Positions 8,501 to 9,122 of a stretch of DNA of 9,122 bases are shown one piece after another (the first letter of the stretch is position 1; each line of letters begins with the position of its first letter). The stretch is from an uncultured Flavobacteriaceae bacterium (GTDB taxonomy: Bacteria > Bacteroidota > Bacteroidia > Flavobacteriales > Flavobacteriaceae). The DNA lies in contig CAJWFY010000054.1 in NCBI GenBank assembly GCA_913031655.1, forward strand, positions 1 through 9,122, written 5' to 3'. The notes under the pieces are model-generated. The model was not told the origin of the DNA, searched no databases, and saw only the letters and a list, made by a program, of their open reading frames with translations. Position numbers and translations under genes: made by a program.

Positions 8501-9122
8501 TCATCTGTTGGAGATGATACAGATGGACTGATCTCAAGTTTTGATTTAGATTCTCAAACAGCTGATATTTTAGGGGTTGATCAAAGCAGTGATGACTTTA
8601 CTGTAACTTATCATTTAAGTCAAGCTGATGCAGACGATACTACGAGCACTGGATTAACCTCGCCTCACTCGAATACTGTTAGCGGCGGAGAAAAAATATT
8701 TGTTAGAGTTTTAAACAACACCACAGATTGTTATAGAGCCACCACTTCGTTTGATTTAGTCGTTGCTCCTCTTCCTGTTATTGTTAATGCAGTTGTGAAA
8801 ATTGAGCAGTGTGATGACGATGAAATTAGTGACGGGATCTCTATCCATAACTTAACTGAATCGCAGTTGATTATTTCTTCTGATTATGAAAATGAAACTT
8901 TTGAATATTATACAGCTGCGGATCTTAACACTGGTTCTTTAATTACTGATCCTACAAATTATACAAACGTTGCTTTAAACGATACCGTTTATGTTAAGAT
9001 AATAACAGCAAACAATTGTTATAGAACATCACGAATTGATATCACTGTTGCTACTAGTCAAATATCCCCAACCTTTATGGTGGATAACGATACTTTTTAT
9101 GCTGTTTGTGATGATTCCCCAG
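5558..9122 (+). CDS. Large secreted multidomain surface protein, probable type IX secretion substrate (3' end outside window)
   Basis: The frame is open for 1188 codons to the right edge. The proposed start is TTG at 5558: an in-frame stop sits at 5534-5536, and TTG gives a textbook signal peptide (MKKLFLIIVFFFCAFNLKA-Q); the first ATG (5717) would remove it. Residues about 30-470 resemble the IgGFc-binding-protein N-terminal domain: SNKPIVMNSGS near 240, GIDQIVGDN near 265, LLIADQDNTEILING near 295. Next come an Ig-like segment (about 494-568, cysteines 494, 553, 568), an Asp loop cluster (571-592), an unrecognised beta-rich stretch (about 596-782), a second loop cluster (783-817), an Ig-like domain (about 870-968, cysteines 875 and 952) and repeats from 979 with a CDD motif. 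This architecture is typical of flavobacterial adhesins ending in a type IX sorting domain, but that end is not visible. Function (adhesion, gliding or substrate binding) is inferred. It diverges from maeB. Confidence 0.9.
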   Translation, partial: MKKLFLIIVFFFCAFNLKAQLSKIHYVPPITTFEIIGSQQGSKTGGREPGDQWMYISTPSSSSVAYSVRVGGIAGTTTDSGTIFASGTVDNQNPVIISLAEDPEDDDGWWSNMVVKSSETEKILSKGFIIESSSETYVSVRLNAVGGNGAYHAGALVSKGLSALGTRFRAGMFKNRQNNQLGFISVMATEDLTKVSFDLKEGVLTTAQLNDYSIDLNKGESFVISNDENEYSLIGTLVTSNKPIVMNSGSATGSFAEDQGGQDYGIDQIVGDNLVGSEYIFIRGNGEDEWENVLLIADQDNTEILINGEPYGDPLNSGDYFIVEGNNFSPNGNMYVNTVNEDHKLFAYQGIGSVYESNNNNSRAATQGMFFVPPLNCSSKGDVDNIASIDKVGSKEFEGAVSFVTKKNSTISINGTPIEDLSDVSGPLDVAGNIDYVTYKVEGLKGDISVEGNNELYVAYFNYSGAATTGGFYSGFATPPEIDYDVELSTLGSCIKQDGKSNVILTATNIDSFDSIQWLVENDLGSFEPTGETGDTYTPTQAGSYKLKGILQCSNLDFISTKVVISVCPSDSDEDGIIDNIDIDSDNDGISDYVESLGNATINFTDSASPSIKFEIDDSIDTLILENGGVTTSFPKNINTFEGVENGLFKTTVLAGTDFSVNYKLSFKELLNIKLTDNPDEDDGDYGDIFIIKVLPITQNITLLDPNDNILVDTDFDENFESGVLNHTANEIIFKLNTTGSTTIDYQFLSTKISGISISHKRSNTASNGIYNGKITIENYSIDTDKDGINDSLDLDSDGDGCNDVIEAGFDDQDNDGILGIGTPSTANNGVENNGGVTAHDYSVLPLKDADGNYFFQKVNSPVTINSLPVSTTACQVGVSASFSVGIDTLDVPSYVWQIYNIDSTNFEPWDDLSESDPYSGTDTGTLNIDNITIDMDGNKYRVLVRSDQYFCSSLSGEVVLTVFQNLPVANTVNTIIICDDSSVGDDTDGLISSFDLDSQTADILGVDQSSDDFTVTYHLSQADADDTTSTGLTSPHSNTVSGGEKIFVRVLNNTTDCYRATTSFDLVVAPLPVIVNAVVKIEQCDDDEISDGISIHNLTESQLIISSDYENETFEYYTAADLNTGSLITDPTNYTNVALNDTVYVKIITANNCYRTSRIDITVATSQISPTFMVDNDTFYAVCDDSP
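7268..7333 (+). other. Asp-rich calcium-binding-type loop cluster 1 (thrombospondin type 3-like)
   Basis: Residues 571-592 of the surface protein read as successive DxDxDG-type loops (DSDEDGIIDN, then DIDSDNDGISD). Thrombospondin type 3-like loops of this form bind Ca2+ and stiffen linkers in secreted bacterial proteins. Ca2+ binding is inferred from the pattern. Confidence 0.75.
7904..8008 (+). other. Asp-rich calcium-binding-type loop cluster 2 (thrombospondin type 3-like)
   Basis: Residues 783-817 contain three loops: DTDKDGINDS, DLDSDGDGCND and DDQDNDG. They resemble cluster 1, and together the two clusters flank an unrecognised region of about 190 residues, as though they act as rigid boundaries of a separate domain. 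Confidence 0.75.
8492..9122 (+). repeat. Tandem protein repeats of about 100 residues, CDD type (two full, third begun)
   Basis: Unit 1 starts at Cys979 (8492), unit 2 at Cys1085 (8810) and a third at Cys1184 (9107), giving periods of 106 and 99 residues. Each full unit opens with CDD and DG, has a Thr/Tyr-rich middle (VTYHLSQADADD; FEYYTAADLNTG), then an (F/Y)V(R/K) strand followed by a CYR motif with Cys1058 or Cys1154. The units are diverged at DNA level, so this is a protein-domain array and not a recent duplication. Similar arrays occur before the sorting domain in flavobacterial type IX substrates. Confidence 0.75.

Noticed and set aside
1..9122. tRNA, rRNA, CRISPR, insertion sequence or prophage signatures
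   Set aside because: None found: no tRNA-like cloverleaf, no regularly spaced direct repeats, no transposase or integrase, and coding sequence fills all but the 158-base spacer.

Overview
The window looks like chromosome from an AT-rich marine-type member of the Bacteroidota, most likely a flavobacterium. Evidence for this is a recognisable SprA (type IX secretion/gliding translocon), a large secreted multidomain protein of the style exported by that system, Bacteroidota-like promoter elements (TAnnTTT) and no clear Shine-Dalgarno sequences. The genus cannot be fixed from this sequence. All four protein genes are intact as far as the window shows; the two at the ends run off the edges.

Layout. 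On the minus strand, three tightly packed genes read right to left: maeB (5399-3120, malic enzyme with a phosphotransacetylase-like tail), ruvA (3123-2542, Holliday-junction branch migration) and sprA (2537 to beyond position 1, outer-membrane pore of the type IX secretion system; the first 845 codons are present). maeB and ruvA overlap by four bases in an ATGA; ruvA and sprA are separated by four bases. This is almost certainly one transcription unit, probably driven from the 158-base divergent intergenic region at 5400-5557. On the plus strand a long gene starts at 5558 and is still open at 9122. It encodes a signal peptide, an IgGFc-binding-protein-like N-terminal region, Ig-like domains, two clusters of Asp-rich calcium-binding-type loops and the beginning of a series of about 100-residue repeats.

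Both exported proteins (SprA and the large surface protein) seem to start at TTG. An ATG-only gene finder would miss both signal peptides, cutting 151 residues from SprA and 53 from the surface protein.

Functional reading. SprA forms the outer-membrane channel of the type IX system, and the divergent gene encodes a protein that looks like a substrate of that system, so a secretion pore and a probable cargo sit on either side of two housekeeping genes. The sorting domain that would prove type IX export lies outside the window. I found no RNA genes, insertion sequences, CRISPR arrays or integrase/attachment signatures. I do not see a clearly new system; the least understood parts are the N-terminal and central domains of the surface protein.
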